Shown piece by piece: positions 50,801 to 61,100 of a stretch of 64,000 nucleotides of DNA. The position numbers were made by a program, and so were the translations under genes. The stretch's first letter is position 1. Each line of letters begins with the position of its first letter. The notes under the pieces are model-generated. The model had not been told where the DNA came from, did not search any database, and saw only the letters and a list, made by a program, of their open reading frames with translations. The stretch is from Cymbidium sinense (lineage: Eukaryota > Streptophyta > Magnoliopsida > Asparagales > Orchidaceae): contig CM038214.1 in assembly GCA_021442155.1 (NCBI GenBank), positions 27,342,450 to 27,406,449 of the forward strand, in the 5' to 3' direction.

Positions 50801-51755
50801 TTTTGCAATAGGAATTTTGATTAATGCTATGGGAGATTAAGATGAGCAGTGTCAAAAGGCTTTATCTTGAGGTGCCTTGTGATGCCTTTGAAGCAAGCAC
50901 CATCCAAATCAAAGAAGGAACCAAATCGAAAATGGAGATATGAAGAAAGAAGACCCCCATAACATTTAATACAATTATAATTATTCTTTCATGTTCCAGG
51001 TTGTATATGGGTAGAGCTCGGCTATCTAGCTTTTCTCTCTTTGGGTTGTACGGCGGTACCCGACCATACCGGTCTTTTATTCTTTTATGATAGTTTATAT
51101 AATTGTTTGATGTTATGCTAAAACTGTGCATTAGGTTTGAATGCTTCTCATAGTTTCTTAAATGATTAATGCTTTAATGTGTGGCTTGGATATGATTAGT
51201 CTCTTAAGATAATAATAACTTTTCTACCCAACTAATCACTCATAACTAAATTTTAAACAACTCATAACTTCATCATGAAGCCTAAGACATAAATAAGATA
51301 ATTAAAAGATTTAGCAACCCTTAGCTGTATGGCTATATGTATCACATCATGCATGCATATTCTTTCTCTCTTGAACATGAAGGATCTTCATCCTTGCACG
51401 ATAAAGGAATGTTTGACCTGTAAGGGCATCCCTTATGGTGGAGAAACCTTCTTCTAGTTGATTTGACCCATAACCTATTTCATCATGCATTTAGGCATAA
51501 GAAATCCTAAAGCCTCTATCAAAATGATGTTCTAAAATGAAATAAAATTTGAAAAGATTTTGAATTTATAGATTAAGTCATATGCTCATACCACTCATGC
51601 TCTAGCATATTAGAGACTGTGTTTAGGACTTTAGTCTCTTTCTAATTAAATAACCACCATAGTTATCTTCCAAATCAATAAGACCATACTACATGGTTTT
51701 AAAATCATAGGAGGAGTTAGCTAACGGCCACTTCATATTATTATAAGTCCAGATG
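44881..51755 (+). mobile_element. Long LTR-like non-coding block (plus orientation)
   Basis: About 6.9 kb without a supported gene. Order on plus: CAAATCAAA/TTGACC-rich low-complexity DNA (45.0-46.7 kb), a more GC-balanced part with purine/pyrimidine runs (46.8-47.7 kb), an inverted repeat GCCATGTGG (47863-47871) with CCACATGGC (47893-47901), AATTAA-rich DNA (48.0-50.4 kb) holding a threefold repeat, and a block at 51220-51330. That last block has TTTTCTACCCAACTAA, AACTCATAACTT and TTAGCAACCCTTAGCTG. It mirrors the minus-strand order at 44389-39021. It probably represents an LTR and leader of a gypsy element in the opposite orientation. It ends abruptly into array sequence near 51755. Confidence 0.5.
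49240..49905. repeat. Threefold direct repeat, about 260-bp unit
   Basis: Each unit starts GGTATATAGTCTG or close, then ACATCCTGAGAACATGAGGC, TTTAGCTAGTCCCAAGGAGG, TCATT..TTACCTCACT and TTTAACAATGGCACGTACC. Units begin near 49246, 49500 and 49768, so spacings are about 254 and 268 bp. Divergence between units is moderate. Confidence 0.88.
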
Positions 51756-53825
51756 TCGGACAATTTATAAAGTAAATAAAAAATAAACTAAATAAACCTA
51801 AACCTACCATTTTACTTAATTTTAAAAAATAAAAAAATAATAAATAAACTAAATAAACCTAAACCTACTAGTTTACAAAATTTAAAAAAAAAAAATAAAA
51901 ATAAAGCAAAAAAACCCTAACCTAAACTCTAAAACTAACCTTCTAACCAAACCTAAAACTAAAATAAACCCTAAACCTTAAGCTTTAAACCTAAACCCTA
52001 CCCTAAATCCAGCCTATACCCTAAAACCCCTAAACTAACCGACCTAGGCTAAACCCTACCCTACCAAAAACCCTACCACTCCCTCTTAAACTCTAAATCC
52101 TAAACCTACATAACTAATAAATAAAAATAAATATACCTAAACCTAAAAATGAAAATAAATAAATAACTAAACTAACTTACTACCTAAACTCTAAATAAAA
52201 TAATTTAAACTAAACTAAAATAAAAATAAAACTTAAACTAAACTATAAATAAACCTAACACCTAAATAAATTAAACTAAACTTAAAATAAAAAATAAAAT
52301 AAAAATAAAATAAAACTAAATAAATCTTAAAAAAATACAAAATAAAACCTAAACTAAACTAAAAATAAAACCTAAACCTAAATAAAATAAATAATAAACC
52401 TAAACCCACTAAATAAATAAATAAAACCTAAACTAAACCTAAAAATAAAAATAAGCTCACTAAATAAAATAAAATAAATTAAAAATAAACCTAAACCTAA
52501 ACTAACAAATGTAAAATCCTAAAAATATCCTAAAAAAACTAAAAAAATAAAAATAAACCTAAACCTAAATTAAATAAAACTAAACTAAAAAATCTACCTA
52601 AACTTAAAAATAAACTAAAATAAAACCTAAACTAAAATAAATAAATAAAAATAAATAAAATAAACTAAAATAATAAATAAACCTATAAAATAAATTAAAA
52701 TAAACTATAAAATAAAAATAAACTAATAAACCTAAGCTAGCTTTGCTTATTTTTAAAAAAGCTAAACTAAACTAAAATCCTAACCCAAAACCAGGCCAAA
52801 AATCTGGATACCCAAATAAAACTAAATCCTAACCTATAACTGAGCCCTCTACTAAGACCATGACCTGGGCTCTCTAAACCACTGAGCCTAAAGCCTAGCC
52901 ATGACCTAATCTACTGAGCCCTACCACAAAACTGAGCCTCTGACCTTAAACCCTAAACCCTGGGCCCTCCTAAACCCTATCTGACCCTGGGCCACCCTAA
53001 ATCACCTCTAACATCCTACCAAAAAAAATCTAAAACCTAATAAATAAATAATGACCTAAACCTAAAATATAAATAACATAAGCATAAACAAAACATAAAA
53101 TAAATAAATAAATAAATAAAATAAAAAATAAAAATAAACTTAAAATAAATAAAATAAAATAAAACCTAAAACCTAAAAAATAAATAAAATAAAACCACAA
53201 AATAAAAATAAATAAATAAAATAAACCTAAACTAAAATAAAAACCTAAACTAAAATAAAATAAAATAAAATAAAAAAATAAAATAAACCTAAACCTAAAA
53301 TAAATAAAATAAAACCTATAAAAATAAAAAAATAAAATAAAAATAAACCTAAAATAAAATCTAAAACTAAACCTAAAAAATAAATAAAAAAAAAAACAAC
53401 TAAACCTAAAATAAAAAAAAATAAAACCTAAAAAATAAAATAAAATAAAACTTAAAAATAAACTAAAACCAAAACCTAAACCTAAAATAAACTAAAATAA
53501 AACTAAACTAAAATAATAAAATAAACTAAATATAAAATAAAAATATGAATAAAAAAATAAACTAAAATAAAAATAAACTAAATAAACCTAAACCTACCAA
53601 TTTGCTTAATTAGAAAAATAAAATTAAAATGTTAAAACCTAACCTTGCTACCTAAACTCTACATATAACCCTAAACCCAAAATGCTACCCTAAACCCTAA
53701 ACCACAACCCTAAAAACCCTAAACCTAAACCCTAAACCCTAAATGCTAAACCTAAACTAAAGTAACTAAATAAATTAAAATAAAAAACCTTAAGACCCAC
53801 AATAAACCTAAACCTACACCCTAAG
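51756..53825. repeat. Degenerate telomere-derived array, right arm
   Basis: The array resumes after the gypsy block. Landmarks lie at 51812 and 53602, with a degenerate partial one near 51873 and another near 52740. At 52780-53020 an atypical, more GC-rich patch occurs in which CTGAGCC, CTGGGC and CCATGACCT replace the usual heptamers. The GRP upstream flank TAAAGTAACTAAATAAATTA lies at about 53759. Confidence 0.92.
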
Positions 53826-54236
53826 ATGGCAACTGAACATCATCGCTCAGTAGATCTGGATGAAATAGAGGTTGCAATTATCGTAGTGGTGGTGGGGGAT
53901 CTATAAGTCCTAGTGGTTATATAGATGGTCGACAGGGCAGTGGTGGTAATAGAGGCGGAAGGACAGATGGGGCTTACAGCCGTGGTGGTGGTGAAGGGAG
54001 AAATCGACCATATGATGGTGGATCTCTCTACTCGAAAGGCTGAGGTGGTTCTAAAGGAACTCAGAATGGCCAATAAAATTGCTTTTGGAACTATGTCTTT
54101 AGAAATGATTCTAGTTATCTAGGGTTTTGATTTACTCTATGCTCATTTTTTATCTATAACCGTGTCTTAGAAAACGTGTGTTACTTATAAAAAGATGAAA
54201 TGTTGAATATGAATTTGTTCTCTCTTGAAAAAAAAA
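53826..54236 (+). pseudogene. GRP retro-fragment copy 4
   Basis: Glycine-rich coding remnants follow a damaged start (GATGGCAACTG in place of AATGGGCAGAACC). GGCNYRSGGGGSISPSGYID is readable, then GGNRGGRTDGAYSRGGGEGR and YDGGSLYSKG with a stop. The C-terminal NGNWRN-type end is damaged. The 3' UTR matches the other copies (ACTATGTCTTTAGAAATG, TTATCTAGGGTTTTGATTT) but is shorter and has lost part of the AACTTGGTGTG block. It ends in A(9) at 54228-54236. The minus-strand Thr/Ser-rich frame over it is a shadow. Confidence 0.75.
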
Positions 54237-55637
54237 CCTAAAAACCCTAAACCCTAAACTAAAACCCTGAACCTAAACCTTAACCCTAAACCCTCCAAAA
54301 CCTAATCCTCCCTAAATAAACCCTCTCTAAACTACTAAATTACCCTAAACCATAAAACCACACTAAACCCTACTAATTAAATAAACCCTATCCTAAATCA
54401 CCTACCATCTATTAAACTATAACCACCTAAAATAAAAACCTACCCTAGCAACTATGTTACCACTAAACCTATCAAGAAACCCTAAAGCCATGACTATAAA
54501 CCCTTAAAACCTAAATCCTAAACCTAAACTTACTATAAACCCTAAACTCGTTTAACCTGGGCTTCTTAAATCTAAACCTAAAAAAAAAAAACTAAACCTA
54601 AACTAAATAAACATAAAATAAAATAAATTAATAAAACTAAATAAATAAAATAAAATAAAATAATAAAAAATCTAAACTAAACCAAAACCTAAGCCTAAAT
54701 AAATAAAATAAAAAATAAAAAAATAAAAACTAAATATATTAAATAAAACTTAAACTACTAAAAATAAAATAAAAAGCCAAGAATAAAAACCTAAATATAA
54801 AAAACTAAATGTAAAATAAAAAATAAAATAAACTTAAAATAAAATAAAATAAAAAAATAAATAAATAATGAAAGCTAAAAAATAAACCTAAAAATATATT
54901 AAAAAAACCTAAACCCTAAACAAAAAAAAAACCAAAACCTAAAATAAAAATAAAATAAATAAAACCTAAACCTAAACCTAAAATAAACTAAACCTAAACC
55001 TAAACCTAAACTAAATAAAATAAAATAAACTTAAAATAAACCTAAAACTAAAATAAACCTAAAATAAAAACCTAAGAACTAGACCTAAAAAATAAAATAA
55101 AAAATAAGACCTAAACCTAAAAGTAAAAAAATTAAACCTAAACCTAAAAAATAAAATAAAAATAAAATTAAATTCAAAAATAAACCAAAATCTAAGCCTA
55201 AAACTAAAATAAATAAACTAAACTAAATAGAAATAAAAATAAACCTAAATAAAGATAAAAATAAAGTAAAAAAATAAATAATAAAACTAAATATACTGAT
55301 AAGCTAAACCTCTTTGCATATTGTTTTAAACACCCTAAACCCTAAAAAATCCTAAAAAACCATAAAACCTAGAACCTAAACCCTAAAAGCATAAAACCTA
55401 AAACCCTAAACCCTAAACTTTAAACTCTAAACCATAAGCCCTAAAAATTAACCCCTAAAAGAACAAAACCTAAAACCTTAAACCCTAAGCCTTAAACTCT
55501 AAACCATAAACCCTAAACCCTAAACCCTAAACCCTAAACCCTAACCCCAAAACCTAAACTAAAAGATAAAGTAACTAAATAAATAAAAAAATAAACCTAA
55601 ACTCTAAAACCTAATAAACCTAAACCTAAACCATAAG
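54237..55637. repeat. Degenerate telomere-derived array between GRP copies 4 and 5
   Basis: Begins CCTAAAAACCCTAAACC after poly(A). The stretch 54290-54560 is unusually degenerate. TAAAATAAA-rich DNA dominates 54600-55300, a weak landmark lies near 55312, and CCCTAAA returns at 55330-55550. The GRP flank TAAAGTAACTAAATAAATA is at about 55567. Confidence 0.93.
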
Positions 55638-56080
55638 AATGGGCAAAACTTTGTGAACATCACCATTTAGATCTAGCGATGGAGGCGAAGGCGGAGGTGG
55701 CGGTTATCACAATGGTGGTGGGGGATTTGGAGGTGCTAATGGATATGGAGGTGTTGGTCAGAGCAATGGTGGTTATGGAAGCGGAAGGAGCGATGGAGGT
55801 TACATCTGTGGTGGTGGCGAAGGGAGAGATCAAGGATATGATGGTGGATCCCGCTACTCGAGAGGCCGAGGTGGTTCTAATGGGAACTGTAGAAACTAAA
55901 GAATGATCGATCGATCTACTACTTATGGAACTATGTCTTTACATTAGAGACGGTTCTATTTATCTAAGGGTTTTGATTTGCTCTATGCGAGCTCATTTTT
56001 TATCTATGTTGTCGCTTGTGCCTTAGAAAACTTGGTGTGTTACTTGGCTGATGATTTTGAATTTGTTCTCTATTAAAATA
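55638..56080 (+). pseudogene. GRP retro-fragment copy 5 (best-preserved glycine-rich tail)
   Basis: Starts AATGGGCAAAACTTTG (NGQNF, then NITI and a stop; a deletion removes part of the RRM end). From 55669 one frame of 76 codons is open to the natural stop at 55897-55899. It opens with RSSDGGEGGGGGYHNGGGGF, is glycine-rich throughout, and ends RYSRGRGGSNGNCRN. This matches the tail of plant GRP7/GRP8-class proteins, whose usual ending is NGNWRN-like. The shared 3' UTR follows to a short, interrupted A-rich end near 56075. There is no promoter or N-terminal RRM, so it is a pseudogene despite the open frame. Confidence 0.8.
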
Positions 56081-57074
56081 AACTATAAACCCTAAACCCT
56101 AAACTAAAACCTGAACCTTTAACCTAAAACCTAACCCTAAACCCTAAACCTTAAAACCCTAAACCCTAAACTCTAAACCCTAAACCCAAAACCCAAACCT
56201 AAAATAAACTCCAACTATAAAAACCCTAAAAATTAAACATAAACTAAATAAAACCTAAAATAAAATAAATAAAAATATAAAAAAATAAATAATAAAATAA
56301 AATAAATTAAATTAAAACCTAGACTAAAAAAAAAAATAAAATAAAATAAAATAAAATAAAATAAAATAAATAAAACCCTAAACTAAACTAAAATTTAAAA
56401 AACCTAAATAAATTAAAACTAAACCTTAATAACCTAAAATAAAATAAAATAAAAATTAACTAAACTTAAACCTAAACTAAACATCATAAAAATAAATAAA
56501 ATAAAACGTAAACCCTAAACTAAGAAACCTAAAATAAATAAAATAAACTAAACCAAAACTAAAATAAACTAAAATAAATAACCCAAACCTAAACTAAACT
56601 AAATAAAATAAATAAACTAAAATAAACATAAACCTAAACTAAAATAAAATCTAAAAAATAAACCTAAAATAAAACCTACCTAAAATCTCAAATAAAAAAA
56701 TATAAACTATAACTTAAAATAATAAATAAAACCTAAAAAATAAAATAAAATAAAACTAAACTAAAAATAAACATAAACTTACACTAAACCTAAAATAAAA
56801 TAAAATCTAAAATAAATAAACTAAATAATATAAAAATAAGAATATACCTAAATAAATAAATAAAATAAACTAAAATAAATAAAAAAATAAACTAAATGAA
56901 CTAAATAACATAAACTTACAAGTTTACTTAATTTAAAAAAATAAAAATAAAGAATAAAATATAAAAAATACCTACCCCTAAACTTCCCTACTACCCTCCC
57001 TAAACCCTAAACCCCAACACCACAAACTACCCTAACCCAAAAACTCAAACCTAAACCCTACAATCAAAACCTTA
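56081..57074. repeat. Degenerate telomere-derived array, 5' flank of LINE C
   Basis: CCCTAAA-rich near 56085-56190, TAAAATAAA-rich to about 56900, landmark CTTACAAGTTTACTTAATTT at 56914-56933, then a short mixed C-rich stretch. The LINE starts where heptamers give way to CTCTATAGGCTCCCC near 57080. Confidence 0.93.
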
Positions 57075-57210
57075 CCCTCCCTCTATAGGCTCCCCCTCTG
57101 GCGATTTTCGTTCTCGGTGGATTGGCCATTCGGGTAATTGGCCTTCTCTGCTTCTTCTCGACTGAGCGTGTATCGAGCTCCCCCGTATGTGACATCCTTG
57201 GATTTGAGAA
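57075..57210 (+). other. LINE C 5' UTR
   Basis: About 135 bp before the first plausible ORF1 methionine. It is clearly richer in G and C than the flanking array (TCTGGCGATTTTCGTTCTCG and onward). Plant L1-like elements carry an internal promoter here. No specific element is recognisable. Confidence 0.5.
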
Positions 57211-58125
57211 ATGGTAGAGGCTCTGGTCTCTCGAATCCGGCGCCTCTCGGCCACACTTTGCTCTCGACTCAAGGTTTTGGATTTGATTGCACCTAATGCA
57301 CTGTTGTTAACTCATTCAAAGATACTTTTAAGATCTAGCTCGAATGCTTGGTTAATCTTATTTCAATATCTTATCATGGGTGCATTAATGTGTTGGTCGG
57401 ATGTTGAGAAACTTGTTAAGCCCTTGAGTTCACTTTTGGGTAAATTCTCCCTTAGGCAGACTCTTGATAATATTCTCTTTCTTTCATAGTTTAAAATTAT
57501 GGTACTTTCTCTATGATCGTCACATTCATATTCAACTTTCAAATGATTTAGATTACTCATGGGTTTTCGCTCATCGTTCTTACTTCGTGCATAACTGTCA
57601 AATGCGACTATTGAAATGGTCGCCCCTCTTTGATGTCAAAGAGGAATCTCCCATTGTCCCTCTTTGGCTTGCTTTTCCTAACATGCGAATACACTATGTC
57701 ACTCATCAAGTTTTGTTTGCTGTTGGCGGCCTTTTTGGTAGGCCTCTCCAAATAGACCAAGCAACGGCCACTAGATCTAGGCCATATGTCGCTCATATTC
57801 TCGTTGGGATAGACATCACAAAAAAATATCCCAAAGAGGTTTGGATTGGCTCTAAAAAATTTGGATATAGTCAAAAAGTCAAATTCGAAAATTTTCTTGT
57901 CTTTTGCACTCACTGCAAGATTCACGGGCACGATCACTCAGAATGCTTTGTGCTTCATCCTAATCTCAAAAAAAATTTACCACAGAATATGAATACCATT
58001 ATTGGAATTGGGAAAACCACTACTCTAGCATATGTGCCTAAAAATACTCAAAAAGAACCTCTCCTCCCTACACCTCCTCTGTCTAGTGGAAAACACTCGA
58101 CCTTGGTACTAAAAGACCATTGAGG
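57211..58125 (+). pseudogene. LINE C ORF1, DUF4283-like with CCHC zinc knuckle
   Basis: The RNA-binding protein of a plant LINE. The first frame (from ATG 57211) carries LSSLLGKFSLRQTLDNILFL and a stop. A frameshift near 57470 leads into a second frame with the DUF4283 core: DRHIHIQLSNDLDYSW, MRLLKWSPLFDVKEESPIVP and RPLQIDQATATRSRPYVAHI, then VWIG. A zinc knuckle CTHCKIHGHDHSEC (CX2CX4HX4C) is at 57905-57946. The knuckle and the domain order match plant L1 ORF1 proteins. One frameshift makes it a pseudogene, but most of the protein is still readable. Confidence 0.9.
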
Positions 58126-58681
58126 GGGTGTCTGATACCAATGCCAATTTACCTAACCTCACCCCTGCTAGTAATAATCTGGTTTCCCATGATAGTTCTT
58201 TGCTTCATTTAAATCCTACTGAAAATCTGAATGGTAGCCTTATATTGTACACCCAATTAAATAATTTGAATGGGAATCATATAATGGACCAAAACAATGA
58301 TGACCCTATGGCTTCAGAACATATTGAGAAAGATATTTGTATTATGAATGGTGCTAGAACTTCCCCATCTATTTCCCTTCAGAGTGATAATCAATTGAAC
58401 CCAATTTCTCACACTCATCCGTCTGGAAGAAGGTGAAATCCCTCTTCTAAAACATTGATAGATTCTTCTACTATTAGAACCCAAAATCAATCACTTTTGA
58501 TGGAAATAATTTGGATTCGATAGACCCTTTCAAATTTTTAAAACAAAAACCCTACAAAGCAAAATTTTCTAATAATAACCTCACTAGAACCACCGCTCTT
58601 CTTCCACCCCACACAAGTAATGTGTCATCATTTCTCTCCTCTCTTTCCTTTCTTTTTCCTTTTCCCTTTGGTTGTCCCCTT
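58126..58681 (+). pseudogene. LINE C ORF1 C-terminus and ORF1/ORF2 junction
   Basis: Low-conservation sequence rich in Asn, Ser and Pro (for example NANLPNLTPASNNL) continues in another frame to about 58435, as expected for the variable ORF1 C-terminus. From 58511 a frame runs without a stop into the endonuclease, so the ORF2 start could be 58511 or the ATG at 58682. I prefer 58682 because the endonuclease domain begins there. Confidence 0.6.
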
Positions 58682-59350
58682 ATGATTAATTTTCTTATTT
58701 GGAATATCCAGGGGTTGTGGGTCTCTTCCCGTCGTGTTAAGAGTCTTTGTCGTGTTCATAATATCAAGTTACTTGTTCTTATTGAACCTTTCATTAATTC
58801 TTCTAAGATTGCTTTTATAGCTAGATCTTTTGGTTTTCATAATTTCTTCTTCAATCTTAATAATAAAATTTGGTGCTTTTGGCACAACTCCATCACCATT
58901 TCCATCATTGATGATCTTGACCAATTGGTTAATGTCAAAATCTCCTTAGGTGACTTATCGGCTTTTGGCTCTTTTATCTATGCTTCTTGTAGCAGTGGTA
59001 GGAACATCCTTTGGAATCACTTACGTGCCTTGCCTCCTGCTAACCTTCCCACGGTTGGTTGGAGGTGATTTTTACTATCATAGCTAGTTGAAAAGAAGGG
59101 GAGGATGTTCTCCCTTCATTCCATGGAGGACTTCTCAAATATGATCCTTGATTGCAATCGATGGACATTGGTTTCCGGGTCTAACTTCATTGGCACAACT
59201 CTAGACTTTGGCAGCGTCTTGATAGGACCCTCTTTAATTCTCTTTGGATCAATTGGCCTCTTACATTGTTGAGCATTTGAGCGAACTTTGTCGACCATGC
59301 TCCTCTTTTGATTTCCTTCAAAATCCCCCCCAAACGTCTACTCCCTCTCC
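58682..59350 (+). pseudogene. LINE C ORF2 AP-like endonuclease, broken
   Basis: The endonuclease that nicks target DNA to prime reverse transcription. MINFLIWNIQGLW holds the N-terminal asparagine of the APE family, and IKLLVLIEPFI holds the catalytic glutamate. The central part (SRVHN, FHNFFFNLNNKIWCFWHNS, FGSFIYASCS) follows. The frame stops at 59068 just after PTVGW, where the next conserved residues (GDFN-type) should follow. Later pieces (around 59150-59230, NRWTLVSGSNF-like then TLDF) are in other frames. If this family prefers telomeric DNA, this domain would be responsible. Confidence 0.88.
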
Positions 59351-60240
59351 TTTGATTTTAAAATATGTGGACCCAACATAGTGACTTCATCAATGTCGTT
59401 CTCACTAATTGGATGGCCCTATTTTCCGGATAATTCTATTAAAGGTATGACTAGTCTTTGGCTTAAGCTCAAAGACTTAAACAAAATCTCAATTGGTGGA
59501 ACAAACACATTTTTCAAAACCTTTTCACAAATCTTAAAGCTATGGAACAAGAGGTTTGTTCTCTTGAAGAGGTCTCAAGATCCCGAGAACTTGAGGAGTT
59601 GAACATTGCCAAGAATAACTTGGTTAATTATCAAAACATGGAAGAAACCTATTGGTGTCAAAAAACCGCAAGCAAATATATTGCTGGTGGTGATAAAAAC
59701 ACCAGGTATTTTCATGCCATTTGTAATAAATGAAAAGCCTTAAACTCGATTAAGAAAATTAAGAACTCTAATGGTGAATGGATAGCGATAACAATGGTAT
59801 TAAGGATTACATCATTTCCAAACTTTATTAAATTCTAATCCGTTCACAGGAACTTTATCAAACACCCATCTTATCCCTTCTATGATTAACAGTGAGGATA
59901 ATCATTTACTCACTATGTGTCCTTCTGATGAGGAGATTAGTAATACTCTTAAGAACATGAACACGACTCATTTGCTTGCCACGGCGGCTATATGACCCAC
60001 TTCTTCGCATTGTTGGCCATTTATTAAAAGCGACCTAGTTGATGCTGTTATTGACTTCTTTGATGGCAACCCTATTCCCAAATTCTTTTCAAGCACTTCT
60101 ATTGTCCTTATTTCCAAAACTAACAATCTCTTGGGATTTTAGATTGATTAGTCTTTGCACCTTTTTCAAAACTCATTGCAAAATTAATAAATAATAAACA
60201 GCCCTTTGCTTCCTAAAATCATCTCCCAAACCAAACTAGT
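59351..60240 (+). pseudogene. LINE C ORF2 linker and RT N-terminus, broken
   Basis: Remnants of the endonuclease-RT linker: WLKLKDLNKISIGGTNTFF, then KNNLVNYQNMEETYWCQK and GGDKNTRYFHAICNK at 59630-59733. YWxQK...GDxNTxYFH is a strongly conserved plant LINE motif. Around 60120-60240 RT motifs 1-2 are decayed, with an FRLISLC-type stretch near 60140. Confidence 0.82.
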
Positions 60241-61100
60241 TTTGTTAAACACAGAGCAATATCAAATAATATTCTTCTTGCTCTTTGGTTCATGACATTG
60301 ATGTCCCTTCTAGAGGAGGCAACATCTTATTCAAACTGGACATCGCTAAAGCCTTTGACAATCTCTCATGGGATTTTCTCTTTCAAATCTTGAATTTGTT
60401 TGATTTATCTGATAATTTTATCCAGATTATAAAAAGGTGTATCACGAATGTCTGGTTTTTGGTTATCATGAATGGTGAGTCCATAGGTTTCTTTCCTTCT
60501 AGCCATGGTTTGAGGCAAGGTGACCCACTATCACCTTCTCTTTTTTTATCCTATTGAATACGTCATGGAGCCTTAATGATCTTTTCACTAATAATCCTAA
60601 TATGTCTTTTAAAACTCATGGAGGTTTCCCTATTTCTCATCTTAGCTTTTCTTAGATGATTTCATTATCTTCTACGGCTCCCTTCAACATGTTAAAACCA
60701 TTAAGAACCTCCTAAATGATTTTGGTAAAGTTAGTGGTCTTTTTTCTTAATGAAGGAAAATGCATTTATTCCTTCAACTAAGATTCCTCCTAATAGACTT
60801 AACCAAATATCCAGAATTACTAATTTTAAGCAAAATCAACTCCCTCTTAATTACCTTGGGGCTCCGCTTTTTAAAGGCCAAAAAAGATCACACCTTTTTG
60901 ATAATCTAATTTAGAAAATTTCTAACAAAATCTCAGTTTGGGAATTTCATTTACTCTCTTTTGGTGGTAGGCTTACCTTGATCAAGAGCACTCTAAATTC
61001 CATGCCTATATACCTTCTTCAAACCATTGTGCCTACCAACTCTACCATCAATAGAATTGAGCGTCTCTTAAACAAATTTTTTGGGAACCAATACCTCCTC
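60241..61100 (+). pseudogene. LINE C ORF2 reverse transcriptase, broken
   Basis: Motif A is FKLDIAKAFDNLSWDFLF near 60330 and motif B is GLRQGDPLSPSLF near 60508, both intact. The motif C aspartates are in LDDFIIFYG near 60650, reached only after a frameshift. Downstream, FGKVSGLFLNE-type and NQLPLNYLGAPLFKG-type stretches follow, then the thumb (VWEFHLLSFGGRLTLIKST). The segment after 60717 aligns with LINE A from base 1. Confidence 0.9.

Noticed and set aside
53840..54073. Thr/Ser-rich minus-strand frame
   Set aside because: It is the antisense shadow of the glycine-rich GRP fragment copy 4.
57363..57937. Two minus-strand frames over LINE ORF1
   Set aside because: They are antisense to the recognised DUF4283 and zinc-knuckle coding sequence and show no domain of their own.
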